Shown piece by piece: positions 8,073-16,177 of a DNA stretch of 43,617 nt. The stretch covers positions 8,169 through 51,785 of the forward strand of contig CAQYCU010000005.1 of NCBI GenBank assembly GCA_948919095.1, in the 5' to 3' direction. The stretch's first letter is position 1; each line of letters opens with the position of its first letter. Origin of the DNA: an uncultured Clostridia bacterium. Its GTDB lineage: Bacteria; Bacillota; Clostridia; TANB77; CAG-508. Position numbers and translations under genes: made by a program. The notes under the pieces were generated by a model. The model was not told where the DNA came from, ran no database searches, and saw nothing but the letters and a program-made list of their open reading frames with translations.

Positions 8073-8846
8073 ATGAAGAAAAAAGAAAAGAAATTTAAAG
8101 AAAAGCATTTTATAATTGCTGTATTATTTATTGTTGTACTTGTTTATATGTACATGAAAGTTGTAGTAAATTCTGTAACTAGTCCGCTTAATGAAGTTTC
8201 AGCAGGTAGCACAAATAAAAGTTATGGTTATAATGTTATTAAAGCTGATAGTAACATGAATTATTCAGGTGTTGGTCAGGAAAAAATTTCAAATAAAGAT
8301 GGCTATTTTACTACATTTACAACTGTTGATAAAAACAAAAAAACTTACATAGATTACAAACAAGGCGGAAATGCATCTTGGAGCCAAAACAAATACTGGG
8401 GTGGAACTATGGAAGAAAATGGCTGTGGTATAACAGTTATGTCCACAATACTTAGTGGATATAATAAGCATCATACCCCTGAAGTCTTAAGAAAAAAATA
8501 TCAGCCAGTATTGAATTATGATAATTTGTCTAATGAGTTATCAAATAAATATGGCATACGAAATTCTAATTTTTACTATGATGCAATTCATTTATCATCT
8601 GAAAATATAATTAGTCATTTGAAATCCAATAGGCCAGTTATAGTATGTGTATGGAATAAACCTAAAAATAATCGTTGGACAACCTCTTCTCATTATATGT
8701 CATTACTTGCTTGTGATGATTATGATATAGTTTATGTTGCAAATCCTAATGGTGGCGAAAATGATAGCAAGAGCTCAGGTTGGTATAATATAAATGAAGT
8801 TGCACCTTATATTGCAAAAGCACTTTTTATTGAAAGCTACACATAA
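8073..8846 (+). CDS. Membrane-anchored C39-like (papain-fold) peptidase
   Basis: The 257-residue protein starts with a Lys-rich cytoplasmic end and one membrane segment (about residues 13-31). A Ser/Asn-rich linker and an extracellular domain of the Peptidase_C39-like group follow. The likely catalytic residues are Cys118 (ENGCGITVMSTIL), His207 (SSHYMSLLA) and Asn224 (VANPNGGE). Such proteins often act on peptides or wall components, but no substrate is known. GGAGG lies eight bases ahead of the ATG. It is divergent from the two-component operon and likely controlled by it through the phased repeats. A strong terminator follows. Confidence 0.75.
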   Translation: MKKKEKKFKEKHFIIAVLFIVVLVYMYMKVVVNSVTSPLNEVSAGSTNKSYGYNVIKADSNMNYSGVGQEKISNKDGYFTTFTTVDKNKKTYIDYKQGGNASWSQNKYWGGTMEENGCGITVMSTILSGYNKHHTPEVLRKKYQPVLNYDNLSNELSNKYGIRNSNFYYDAIHLSSENIISHLKSNRPVIVCVWNKPKNNRWTTSSHYMSLLACDDYDIVYVANPNGGENDSKSSGWYNINEVAPYIAKALFIESYT

Positions 8847-8850
8847 TTTC

Positions 8851-8886
8851 AAAAGGAGCACAGTGTTTTAGCACTGTACTCCTTTT
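8851..8886 (+). terminator. Rho-independent terminator
   Basis: AAAAGGAG-ACAGTG and CACTGT-CTCCTTTT form a long hairpin with a six-base loop, ending in a T run. It closes the C39-like peptidase unit and may also stop transcripts from the opposite side. Confidence 0.85.
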
Positions 8887-8916
8887 TAGCTAACTTTACT
8901 TTAGTTAGCAGAACGT

Positions 8917-9537
8917 TTAAATAAGTCCAAAACTCAGCTGTAAATTATATGGCAAAACAATAATTACTCCATAGCCAACGTTAAGCATGCTCTCTGTTAT
9001 AATTTCAACTCCTGTACGATGGGGTCCAACAGCGTGGTTTTTAATAGCTTGCTTTTTTCTCCAAGGAACTTGGTCATCACTTTGGAAATAGATATAAATA
9101 ACACCCTTTTGCCTAACAACCTCATAATGTAGTCCTTCATATTTTTCCCTAAAGCGCTTTGGCGGATTGAATATCGGTGCTGTGTCAAGTTGAAAGCTAT
9201 TAATGTGTTCGAACTCCCACATGTGATACAGGTTCTCACGGTCAACGAGTTCCCTCTCATCTGGCATTACTTCTAATGCCACCTTTTTCCATCGTCCAAT
9301 TTCCTTCAGAATTGCAATCTTTTCTGCGTAGTAGGGTTCAACTCCTTTTCTGCTAATAGATTTGTCATACAAGTACTGGTCTTTCAAAATTTTAAAAATT
9401 TCCCAATGCCGCATGTCTTCACCTGAAACAGAGGTACATTTAAAGTCCCCGCAAACTTTTGACAAAACAATATACTCGTTTACGTAAGTACCATATTCAA
9501 CCTTTGTATCAAGTGAAAGTGTTCTTTGCCATATCAC
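8917..9537 (-). CDS. Unknown protein, possibly with two DUF7694-like modules
   Basis: The 206-residue soluble protein is not confidently recognised. It has a segment ALEVMPDERELVDRENLYHMW and later W..KQAIKNHAVGPHRTGVEI ending in LSFGLI. Both resemble the W..KQ.IKN...G...E...LVD..N.YH.W pattern that I associate with small phage-type proteins (DUF7694), so there may be two diverged copies. GC content and codon use are clearly higher than in the neighbours, suggesting transfer. I start it at GTG 9537: AAAGGA lies nine bases ahead and a strong promoter lies just upstream. A TTG at 9609 would be upstream of that promoter and is rejected. Confidence 0.6.
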   Translation of the reverse strand: MIWQRTLSLDTKVEYGTYVNEYIVLSKVCGDFKCTSVSGEDMRHWEIFKILKDQYLYDKSISRKGVEPYYAEKIAILKEIGRWKKVALEVMPDERELVDRENLYHMWEFEHINSFQLDTAPIFNPPKRFREKYEGLHYEVVRQKGVIYIYFQSDDQVPWRKKQAIKNHAVGPHRTGVEIITESMLNVGYGVIIVLPYNLQLSFGLI

Positions 9538-9570
9538 AGACTCACGTCCTTTCAAATATTTAGTACTTAT

Positions 9571-9599
9571 ATTATACCACTTATTTATGTAAATGTAAA
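9571..9599 (-). promoter_or_regulatory. Promoter of the 8917-9537 gene
   Basis: Minus strand: TTTACA (9594-9599), 17-bp spacer, TATAAT (9571-9576). It fixes the gene start downstream of about 9564. Confidence 0.75.
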
Positions 9600-9612
9600 G
9601 TCTTGCCAATTT

Positions 9613-9652
9613 AAAAGAGTATTAAAACCTATGTTAAGGTTAATACTCCTTT
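9613..9652 (-). terminator. Terminator of the first acyl synthetase unit
   Basis: Minus strand GAGTATTAACCT and AGGTTTTAATACTC form a hairpin followed by TTTT, a few bases after the stop codon at 9664. Confidence 0.75.
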
Positions 9653-9663
9653 ATTCTAATAAC

Positions 9664-11382
9664 TTATTTATTTAAAATTAACTTCATTTCTTCTTGTCTT
9701 TTAACTTTTTTAGTTGTTGTTTTTATTAATTCTTCACTTGATAAAATCATATTTTGTATATGCTTATATCTAGGAAATGTTGTGTTTATTTTCTTAATCT
9801 CGTCCCAAATAATCTTGTATAATTCATCTTCACTTTTATCACTATATTTCTCTTTTGTAATCTCTCTATCATATACAATTTTTACTGATAATTTTATATC
9901 ATTTTTATCATTTTCATCAGGAAGTCCAAATACCATACACTCTTCAACTAAATCTAATCTATTGATTATAGTTTCAAGTTCCTCTGGAAATATTTTCTTT
10001 CCATTTTTTAGGACAATCATACTTTTACTTCTACCAGTTATAAATAAATATCCATCTTCATCAAAGTATCCTAAGTCACCAGTATAAAACCATCCATCTT
10101 TTAATACGTTTTTAGTTTCTTCTTGCATTTCGTAATATCCAAGCATTACATTTGGGCCTTTTACTCTAATATCACCTATACCTTTGTCGTCTTTGTCTAC
10201 AATTTCGATTATATCATTTAATGCTGGAATTCCTACTGAACCATTACGTCTATGTTCATAACTTTCCATTGCAATTACAGGAGATGTTTCTGATAAACCA
10301 TATCCCTGAACTGTTTCTATACCCAAGTCATTAAAGCCTTGCAAGACTTCAGGGTCTGCAGGTGCTCCTCCTGATATTACAAACCTTAATTCTCCACCTA
10401 GTGCAGATAAAACTTGCTTGAATAATTTTCTTCTAATGTCAATGTGTAATTTTAATAAGAAATTGCTAACTTTAATTGCAGTTTTTATTAATTTAGTTTT
10501 TCCTTGTTTTTCAATCTCTTTCATTATGGCTTTATAAATCGCTTCATTAAGCACAGGAACCCCAACAAATATTGAAACTTTATATTCATTTAAGTTTTGC
10601 TTTATATATCTAAGTCCATCAGGAAATACGGTCTTTACTCCACATGCTAGCATCATTATTAAGCATGTTGAACCAAATATGTGGTGAAATGGTAAAAAAG
10701 CTATATTAGTATCTGTATTTCTAATATCTTCTACACATCTCATGGCATATATATTAGATGCAATATTTTTTTGTGACAACATTACTGCCTTTGACTTTGA
10801 AGTTGTTCCTGAGGTAAACAATAATATATTCATTCCATTTTCATTTATTTTAGCTTCTAAGTATTCTTTCTTGCCTTTTTCTAATAGTTCCTCACCTTTT
10901 TTTAGTAACTGACCGACTGATTTAAATTTATCATTATCCCCCATACAGATGAATTCTATTAATTGAGTCTTGTTTTCATTTTTTATTTTTTCTATCTTAT
11001 CTGTTAATTTTTCGTCAAATATAATACAATCTGCTTTACTTCTAATTAAAGAATTTTCAAGTTCGTCATATTGTAAATCTTTATCTAGAGGAACTGATAC
11101 TATTCCACCAAGTAAATTAGATAAATGAGCTAATGCCCATTCATATCTATTTTTCCCAATAATAGCTATTCTTTTACCTTTAAATCCCATTTGATAAAGT
11201 GCTGTTCCTAGCTTATTAATATCTTCTAACAATCTTTCATATGTAATGTCTTCATAATTAACTTTGCCATCTTCTTTATGTTTAATTACAAAAGCTATAC
11301 TATCTTTATACTCTTCTTTTGAACTATAAATTATTTCCTTAATATTATCTAATTCTTTTATTTCAGGTTTTTTAAATTTCAT
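9664..11382 (-). CDS. AMP-binding long-chain acyl-CoA/acyl-ACP synthetase
   Basis: The 572-residue enzyme belongs to the ANL adenylating superfamily: it joins a fatty acid to ATP, then to CoA or ACP. The phosphate loop is LLFTSGTTSKSKAVMLS (near residue 190). GYGLSETSP, DGWFYTGDLGYFDEDGYLFI and the hinge ITGRSKSMIVLKNGKKI follow. The catalytic Lys is probably in TTTKKVKRQ near the end. It is a close paralogue of the synthetase at 28266-29975 and shares with it an upstream palindrome, here at 11446-11459. Whether CoA or ACP is the acceptor cannot be told from sequence. The TetR gene upstream is its likely regulator. ATG at 11382 with AAGGGG ahead. Confidence 0.9.
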   Translation of the reverse strand: MKFKKPEIKELDNIKEIIYSSKEEYKDSIAFVIKHKEDGKVNYEDITYERLLEDINKLGTALYQMGFKGKRIAIIGKNRYEWALAHLSNLLGGIVSVPLDKDLQYDELENSLIRSKADCIIFDEKLTDKIEKIKNENKTQLIEFICMGDNDKFKSVGQLLKKGEELLEKGKKEYLEAKINENGMNILLFTSGTTSKSKAVMLSQKNIASNIYAMRCVEDIRNTDTNIAFLPFHHIFGSTCLIMMLACGVKTVFPDGLRYIKQNLNEYKVSIFVGVPVLNEAIYKAIMKEIEKQGKTKLIKTAIKVSNFLLKLHIDIRRKLFKQVLSALGGELRFVISGGAPADPEVLQGFNDLGIETVQGYGLSETSPVIAMESYEHRRNGSVGIPALNDIIEIVDKDDKGIGDIRVKGPNVMLGYYEMQEETKNVLKDGWFYTGDLGYFDEDGYLFITGRSKSMIVLKNGKKIFPEELETIINRLDLVEECMVFGLPDENDKNDIKLSVKIVYDREITKEKYSDKSEDELYKIIWDEIKKINTTFPRYKHIQNMILSSEELIKTTTKKVKRQEEMKLILNK

Positions 11383-11445
11383 ATTGACCCCTTCTTAATT
11401 TATTTCACATTATATTTTATCATATTAATTTCATAATGTCTTTAT

Positions 11446-11459
11446 ACTAAGCGGTCAGT
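11446..11459. promoter_or_regulatory. Palindromic operator copy 1 (ACTAAGCGGTCAGT), TetR candidate site
   Basis: ACTAA-GCGG-TCAGT lies 64 bases before the acyl synthetase ATG. The same 14-bp design (ACTGA-GTGG-TCAGT) is found at 30075-30088 before the second synthetase. Two matching palindromes before paralogous genes, one beside a TetR gene, point to a common repressor. Confidence 0.65.
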
Positions 11460-11516
11460 TATTAGATTTTTTATATAACAAAATTATTGCTTATTTAATC
11501 AATGTTGAATTCTAAA

Positions 11517-12086
11517 TTATTTTTTACTTAATGTTCTTGTTACGCTGTTAATAAAACCCTCATATACCTTATTCGCATCAACTTCTCTGTTCTTCTTTAT
11601 TCTATAAATTAAGCTTGAACATGTAACTCCGAATATTGCAGATGCTATTGCGTCAGCATCTCCATCATAAAATTCGCCATTCTTTATTCCTTGTTCTACA
11701 ATATTTTTTATAATATCAATATACTCAAAAACAGCATTTTTACATTTTTTGCTTTTTTCATCTTCCCCCCACATTTGCGAAAATATTACATTTAAAAAAG
11801 TTTCATACTTGACTGTTACTTTAATTTGAACTAAAATAATAGCTTTTATTTTATCTAGTTCTGTTTCACATCTTTCTGTTTTTATTTCTATACTATTTTT
11901 TAAAAGTTTCATTCCTTCTTCAAGTAGAGTGTCAAATATATCCTCTTTTTTAGCAAAATGGTAATATAATGAGCCTTTTGCTACACCTGCTATTGCTGTA
12001 ATTTCCTCAATACTTGCATTATCATAACCTTTATCAGCAAAAACTTTTATTGCTGTATTAAATATTCTTCTTTTTGTTTTATTCAT
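11517..12086 (-). CDS. TetR-family regulator, probably of fatty-acid genes
   Basis: The 189-residue protein has the TetR N-terminal helix-turn-helix (RIFNTAIKVFADKGYDNASIEEITAIAGVAKGSLYYHF) and an all-helical ligand domain. It lies directly upstream of an acyl-CoA/ACP synthetase gene on the same strand. By context it is likely to sense acyl-CoA or fatty acids, as FadR/FasR-type TetR proteins do. A palindromic operator lies in the 134-base gap to the synthetase gene, and a second copy lies ahead of the large fatty-acid operon. DNA target and ligand are inferred from position only. Start ATG at 12086. Confidence 0.88.
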   Translation of the reverse strand: MNKTKRRIFNTAIKVFADKGYDNASIEEITAIAGVAKGSLYYHFAKKEDIFDTLLEEGMKLLKNSIEIKTERCETELDKIKAIILVQIKVTVKYETFLNVIFSQMWGEDEKSKKCKNAVFEYIDIIKNIVEQGIKNGEFYDGDADAIASAIFGVTCSSLIYRIKKNREVDANKVYEGFINSVTRTLSKK

Positions 12087-12178
12087 ATATTTTCTTTTTC
12101 CTTTTTATATATTAGCAATTTGCATTATCTAAGTTTTTCAGTTAACATTTTTATTGTATTTCGTATTTTATTATTTTG

Positions 12179-12658
12179 TTATGCTTTTATATCTTTTACA
12201 GATTTTATTAAAAATTTACAATCGTTACTTACAAGCTCAGAATTTATTGCATCATCATAAGTAAAAAACTTATAGCCTGTACACTTTTCAGGCTCCATGA
12301 TATTTATATTTCCATTTATATATCTTCCTTTAAATATTACAAATATCCAATTTTCATTATCCTTAGGACAGTGATAAATTCCTATTGGATTTGATAAATC
12401 AATGTTTACTTCGTCTCCCATTTCTTCTTGCATTTCACGTATAATTGCTGACTTGAAGTTAACATCACTACTTTCAACGCCTCCTCCAACATCTTCATAA
12501 TGTCCATTTTCATCACGACATTTTGGCCCACGTTGTTGTAGTAAGATTTTACCGTTTTTATCTTCAATATGTACAATTACTCCTACTCTTTTATTTTCAA
12601 AATTAAATTTATCTATATCATTTTTATTAACTTGGCGATCCATTTTATAAAATCTCAT
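12179..12658 (-). CDS. Nudix hydrolase
   Basis: The 159-residue protein shows a Nudix box in GGGVESSDVNFKSAIIREMQEEMG. The metal-binding RExxEExG part is intact, while the first half departs slightly from GX5E. The preceding segment (VIVHIEDKNGKILLQQRGPKC) is the usual first strand pair of the fold. Nudix enzymes cleave nucleoside diphosphates linked to another group; the substrate cannot be predicted. A short GAGGT ribosome site precedes the ATG at 12658. It appears to be a single-gene unit between the TetR gene and an SDR gene. Confidence 0.87.
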   Translation of the reverse strand: MRFYKMDRQVNKNDIDKFNFENKRVGVIVHIEDKNGKILLQQRGPKCRDENGHYEDVGGGVESSDVNFKSAIIREMQEEMGDEVNIDLSNPIGIYHCPKDNENWIFVIFKGRYINGNINIMEPEKCTGYKFFTYDDAINSELVSNDCKFLIKSVKDIKA

Positions 12659-12807
12659 AATTATACCTCAATCTGTTTTTATTTATATTATCATAAAAAG
12701 CATTAACTTTCAATGTATAAATATTAAATTTTTTATAAGGTGAGTTTGTATAGTTTAATTAGTATAAATAATAACGAACCTATTAATATAATAAGTCCGC
12801 TTGTTAT

Positions 12808-13752
12808 TTATCCTTTATATTGACCACCGTTAATATGCATTACTTGACCTGTAACATATGAAGAATCATCACTTGCAAGATATATAAATAGTGGTGCTAT
12901 TTCATAAGGATGACCTGCTCTTCCCATTGGGGCATCAGAACCAAGTGTTGGAATTTTCTCAGCGTCCCAGCATGCTGGTTGTAAAGGTGTCCAAAATACT
13001 CCTGGAGAAACAGCATTTACTCGTATATTTTTATCTGCTAAGTTTGTAGACAAAGCTCTTGTAAATCCAACAATTGCTCCTTTGCTTGTAACATAATCGA
13101 TTAGTTCAGGTTCTCCTTGGAAAGCTGTTATTGATGTTACATTTATTATGCTTGCCCCAGGCTTCATATATTTTAAAGCTCTTTTTGTTAAATAGAACAT
13201 TGAGAATATATTTGTATGCATTGTTAATTCAAATTGTTCATCGGTTATATCTAGTAAGCTTTTTTGCTGGTATTGTACTCCTGCGTTATTTACTAAAATA
13301 TCAATTTTCTCATACTGATTAATTGTATCATTTACAACTTTAGCGCAAAACCTAGTATCCTTCAAATCTCCTGAAATTAATGTACAACAACCTCCAAGAG
13401 CTTCAATAAATTCTTTAGTATCCTGTGCATCTTTATGTTCATCATAATAAACAATTACTACTTTTGCTCCATCTTTTGCAAAGCCTACAGCAGTAGCTCT
13501 TCCCAGTCCTGAATCTCCTCCTGTAATAATTGCAACTTTGTTATAAAGTTTTCCTGATGCTTTATAGTATGGGTTATTAAATATAGGCTTTGGTGTCATT
13601 AGATATTCCATTCCTGGTTGTTTGTCTTGATGTTGTGGTGGAAATTCTATTTTATATTGTTTACATATTGAACCATATCCTTGTTCATTTATGTATTTTA
13701 ATCCATAATCGTCTTGACCATTATTGTTTGAAACATAATATTTATAATCCAT
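12808..13752 (-). CDS. Short-chain dehydrogenase/reductase of the general-stress (YdaD/YhdF-like) type
   Basis: The 314-residue SDR carries an N-terminal extension of about 50 residues (FPPQHQDKQPGMEYLM). That extension is typical of the B. subtilis YdaD/YhdF group of stress-induced oxidoreductases. The cofactor motif is TGGDSGLGRA, then NNAG, and the catalytic pair is in YVTSKG. The C-terminus ends in VTGQVMHINGGQ. It is presumably NAD(P)-dependent; the substrate is unknown. Strong AGGAGGG ribosome site before the ATG at 13752. A TATTCAA/TTGAATA inverted repeat lies in its promoter region. Confidence 0.88.
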   Translation of the reverse strand: MDYKYYVSNNNGQDDYGLKYINEQGYGSICKQYKIEFPPQHQDKQPGMEYLMTPKPIFNNPYYKASGKLYNKVAIITGGDSGLGRATAVGFAKDGAKVVIVYYDEHKDAQDTKEFIEALGGCCTLISGDLKDTRFCAKVVNDTINQYEKIDILVNNAGVQYQQKSLLDITDEQFELTMHTNIFSMFYLTKRALKYMKPGASIINVTSITAFQGEPELIDYVTSKGAIVGFTRALSTNLADKNIRVNAVSPGVFWTPLQPACWDAEKIPTLGSDAPMGRAGHPYEIAPLFIYLASDDSSYVTGQVMHINGGQYKG

Positions 13753-13772
13753 TTTTCCCTCCTAAACTATTA

Positions 13773-13800
13773 TATTCAATAATAATTTATTTGTTGAATA
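13773..13800. promoter_or_regulatory. Inverted repeat in the SDR promoter region
   Basis: TATTCAA (13773-13779) faces TTGAATA (13794-13800) with a 14-base gap. A TATAAT-like -10 overlaps the near arm. It could be an operator for the SDR gene; no regulator is assigned. Confidence 0.35.
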
Positions 13801-13837
13801 ATGGATTATATTTTTTAATCTTATATATTTTTAGATT

Positions 13838-15098
13838 TTAAATTAAGTATACACTGTCTGGGCTGATTGTTCCATTCTTAGTATATATTAGCCAGTCTGT
13901 AACATCGTCTACTGTAAACCATGCTTCATCATCTTTTTTCATATTAACATCGTTATATGGCTCTTGTGTAAGTTTTGCTTTAAATTTATCACAATCAAAT
14001 CCTAATAGTTCAAACCATATATGTTCTGGTTGTCCTTCACTATCTTTTAGCCCAATTTTAATTATTATTTCATTTTCTTTATTTTTAGAATATTCTTTTA
14101 CATAATTAAATTTTTCCATTGCTAACGCTTTCATTCTGGCTGTTTCATTATCACTTATAAAGAATATAGGATTATCTCCCCAAAGTTCATCATATACTGA
14201 TACTTTACTTATCTTTCCTTTTTTCTCATCTTCTTCATTTTTATACAAAAATACTATACTTGTTTTACTGTTATGTCCATCTTTTCTATCTTTTACACTT
14301 CCTAAGTCAAGTCCTTTGTATTCTTTTAATCCTTCTATCCATGATTTACATGTAACTACTACAGGGTCTCTATTTATTAAAACACCAATATATGCACTTT
14401 CGTTTCTTGGGTCTAATTCTCCTACTTTATCAATTAAATACATTGCATATGTATTTATTAAATTATAATGATTTCTATAATTCTCTTTACTTGATTGTAA
14501 TATCTCAAGTTCTGTTATTCCGCATCTGCAAAGTCCATGTGTATGTAGCCACACTTCATTATTTTCTCCTGATACTGCTTGAACTGTAAATAAATATTTC
14601 GCACTTGGTAAAATTTTGCTTTCAGCCATTATTCTAACCCATTTTCCAGGTAGCATTTTCTCTGCACTCTCATCAAGTACTCCTATTAAATCAGGAACTA
14701 TAGCAAGTGCTAATTTTAGTTGCAAGTGGAAACATTTTTGTGGTTTGTTATCAAATTTCATAAATAGTGTTAGTGATTTCTTTGCATTCATTATTGCTTT
14801 TACTTCGTCTTCTTTAAATATTAAATTATTTCTTAAATAGTATTCTGGTATTGAAAAATCACCTGGATAGAATTCTATTTCATATTCATCTCCTTCATAA
14901 CTCACTTTCATACTTCCGTGGTTCTTCCTGTGACAAATATTTCTTTTCTAATAATTTCACTCCTTCAACTTTTGACACTTTGTCAAATATACCATCTACT
15001 AAATCTTGATTCTCATCTTTTGGTACAACCAACATATATGATTTTTCTTCCCAATATCCAAGTTGCTGTTCCTTTAGTACTTCTTTTTTAAATAACAT
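13838..15098 (-). pseudogene. DUF4026/DUF2314 protein, split by a one-base frameshift
   Basis: Two overlapping frames make one protein of about 424 residues. The first 67 residues (14895-15098) end ...KYLSQEEPRK. The rest (13838-14911) starts KVSYEGDEYEIEFYPGDF. From memory of the DUF4026 family these parts are contiguous, so one extra base near 14911-14915 explains the split. The C-terminal part (MKKDDEAWFTVDDVTDWL) matches DUF2314. Function unknown; cytoplasmic. The first frame has GGGAGG before its ATG and its own promoter, while the second has only a weak ribosome site. An alternative is two coupled genes, since the frames overlap by 17 bases. Confidence 0.65.
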
Positions 15099-15154
15099 TT
15101 TTATCCTCCCTAAATACTTTATCTATATAGTTTGTTTTATAAATTTCTATTAGT

Positions 15155-15183
15155 ATAATATCACAAATGTTATTATTTTTCAA
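15155..15183 (-). promoter_or_regulatory. Promoter of the DUF4026 gene
   Basis: Minus strand: TTGAAA (15178-15183), 17-bp spacer, TATTAT (15155-15160), 57 bases before the ATG at 15098. Confidence 0.65.
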
Positions 15184-15224
15184 TAATGAATTTTATCTTA
15201 AATAAAAATTTAGTTTTCCTTATC

Positions 15225-15324
15225 ACCTCTTTTAGAACCATTTTTTCTGGAATGGTAAAACCAACTTTATATGCCTATTTTTAACTAGAATAGTAAAATT
15301 GCTTTTAACATAATAATATATGTT
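15225..15324 (-). ncRNA. Second toxI-like repeat RNA, downstream of toxN
   Basis: Read on the minus strand from the start predicted by the promoter at 15330-15358. Two repeat units are spaced exactly 36 nt, marked by AAAGTTGG (15261-15268) and AAAGAGG (15226-15232). Each unit holds a hairpin: CTATT/AATAG (15275-15293) and CCATT/AATGG (15238-15255). The second pair differs by a T-A to C-G exchange that preserves pairing. A partial third unit may precede (AAAGCAATTTTAC). The 36-nt phase and trailing AAAG..GG motif match the RNA ahead of toxN. No convincing terminator follows, and the next gene is DUF4026, not a toxin. It may be a second antitoxin source or a relic. Confidence 0.6.
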
Positions 15325-15329
15325 TTATT

Positions 15330-15358
15330 ATTATATGTTTATTTATACTGTTTGTCAA
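15330..15358 (-). promoter_or_regulatory. Promoter of the second repeat RNA
   Basis: Minus strand: TTGACA (15353-15358), 17-bp spacer, TATAAT (15330-15335), a full consensus match. The sequence TTGACAAACA is shared with the promoter of the first repeat RNA. Confidence 0.8.
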
Positions 15359-15433
15359 TTCATAGCTTGTATCTGTTGTAAATAATTATTTATTATTGTA
15401 CTTTCCTATTATGATATAGTTTAGCTTTTTCTT

Positions 15434-15910
15434 CTAAAAGTTTAAAATTACAGCATCTGTCTTGTATATTCTTTGGTAATCTTCCACTATTATATAAAAT
15501 GTATATAATTTTAAAGCTTTTCCTTTAATTTGAATATAGTTTGAATTTAACCAGTCCAACTGCTCTCTTAGTAATTTTTGATATTTTAATTGTTCCAAAT
15601 TTGTAATTTTTTTATTCAAATTAATTACATTGTAGTATTCTTTATCTACAGGTATCATATTATTAAAGTTTACTGCTCCTAATTCTCCATTTTTGATTTT
15701 AGAAAAATCCATTTTGTTTTTCATTTGCTTATGCTTAGGTTTTGGACTTGACAATGGTGCAAAATATTCTAAGTCCTCTATTTTAAATAGAATGCCAATA
15801 AAAGGTCTTAAGTCTTTTTTATTCTTATTATATGAAACTTTATTGTCAAATTCTCTTAAGTAGTCACAATAACTTGGATTTACTTTAACAATTCTTAAAT
15901 TTATAATCAT
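15434..15910 (-). CDS. toxN: Type III toxin-antitoxin endoribonuclease toxin, ToxN/AbiQ family
   Basis: The 158-residue protein shows the family pattern: YCDYLREFDNKV near the start, RPFIGILFKI, FAPLSSPKPKHKQMK, then LGAVNFNNMIPV and a helical end (LLREQLDWLNSN). In known systems ToxN cuts RNA at adenine-rich sites, processes its own repeat RNA, and is held inactive by it; phage infection can free it. The context fits. Upstream lie a promoter, a short RNA with 36-nt-spaced repeats and a terminator, which is the canonical order. AAAGGAG lies seven bases before the ATG at 15910. Unusually, a second similar RNA lies just after the gene. The symbol is by family only. Confidence 0.85.
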   Translation of the reverse strand: MIINLRIVKVNPSYCDYLREFDNKVSYNKNKKDLRPFIGILFKIEDLEYFAPLSSPKPKHKQMKNKMDFSKIKNGELGAVNFNNMIPVDKEYYNVINLNKKITNLEQLKYQKLLREQLDWLNSNYIQIKGKALKLYTFYIIVEDYQRIYKTDAVILNF

Positions 15911-15961
15911 AAAATTCTCCTTTCTTTATATTTTATATCTAACTAATATTATAAACTAAAA

Positions 15962-15995
15962 TATTTAAAAGGATTAGAGCATCACCCTAATCCTT
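15962..15995 (-). terminator. Terminator between antitoxin RNA and toxN
   Basis: Minus strand AAGGATTAG (15987-15995) pairs with CTAATCCTT (15969-15977), followed by a T-rich tail. Type III systems normally have a leaky terminator here to set the RNA-to-toxin ratio. It overlaps the last repeat motif. Confidence 0.8.
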
Positions 15996-16092
15996 CTTTT
16001 TTAAGTTCCAATTTATGGCTGGATACACCAACTTTTTGCTATTTCTAGCAATAATATTATATGTAATTTATATAATTTTATTGCTTTCTTTA
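15969..16092 (-). ncRNA. Antitoxin RNA (toxI-like) upstream of toxN
   Basis: The predicted transcript is about 120 nt on the minus strand, between the promoter at 16098-16127 and the terminator. Two units are spaced exactly 36 nt: AAAGTTGG (16028-16035) and AAAGAAGG (15992-15999). The first unit carries a perfect six-bp hairpin with a GAAA loop (16036-16051); the second can form TCCA/TGGA. Known ToxI RNAs have 34-39 nt tandem repeats that fold into pseudoknots around the toxin. Only about two units are visible, fewer than in many described loci, and they are diverged from each other. Confidence 0.65.
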
Positions 16093-16097
16093 TTTAA

Positions 16098-16127
16098 AAT
16101 ATATCATATTTGTATATTGTTTGTCAA
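16098..16127 (-). promoter_or_regulatory. Promoter of the toxI-like RNA / toxN
   Basis: Minus strand: TTGACA (16122-16127), 18-bp spacer, TATATT (16098-16103). It lies about 190 bases before the toxin ATG, leaving room for the antitoxin RNA. Confidence 0.7.
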
Positions 16128-16177
16128 TAACTTTATTGTTGTTTTTCGTTAACAAAATACGACAAATTATTCTTACT

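Noticed and set aside
8888..8911. GCTAA...TTAGC hairpin as a second terminator
   Set aside because: The stem is short and neither side is followed by a T run; the adjacent strong hairpin already serves.
12130..12145. ACTGA..TTAG-like site upstream of the 11517 TetR gene, as a third operator copy
   Set aside because: The arms are spaced one base wider and the GYGG centre is absent, so the match is within chance for AT-rich DNA.
12720..12807. Possible hairpin after the SDR gene as terminator
   Set aside because: The arms pair only with bulges and no clear T run follows.
14895..15098. A separate small toxin or antitoxin gene beside the toxN locus
   Set aside because: Its residues continue naturally into the following DUF4026 frame; a frameshift is the simpler account.
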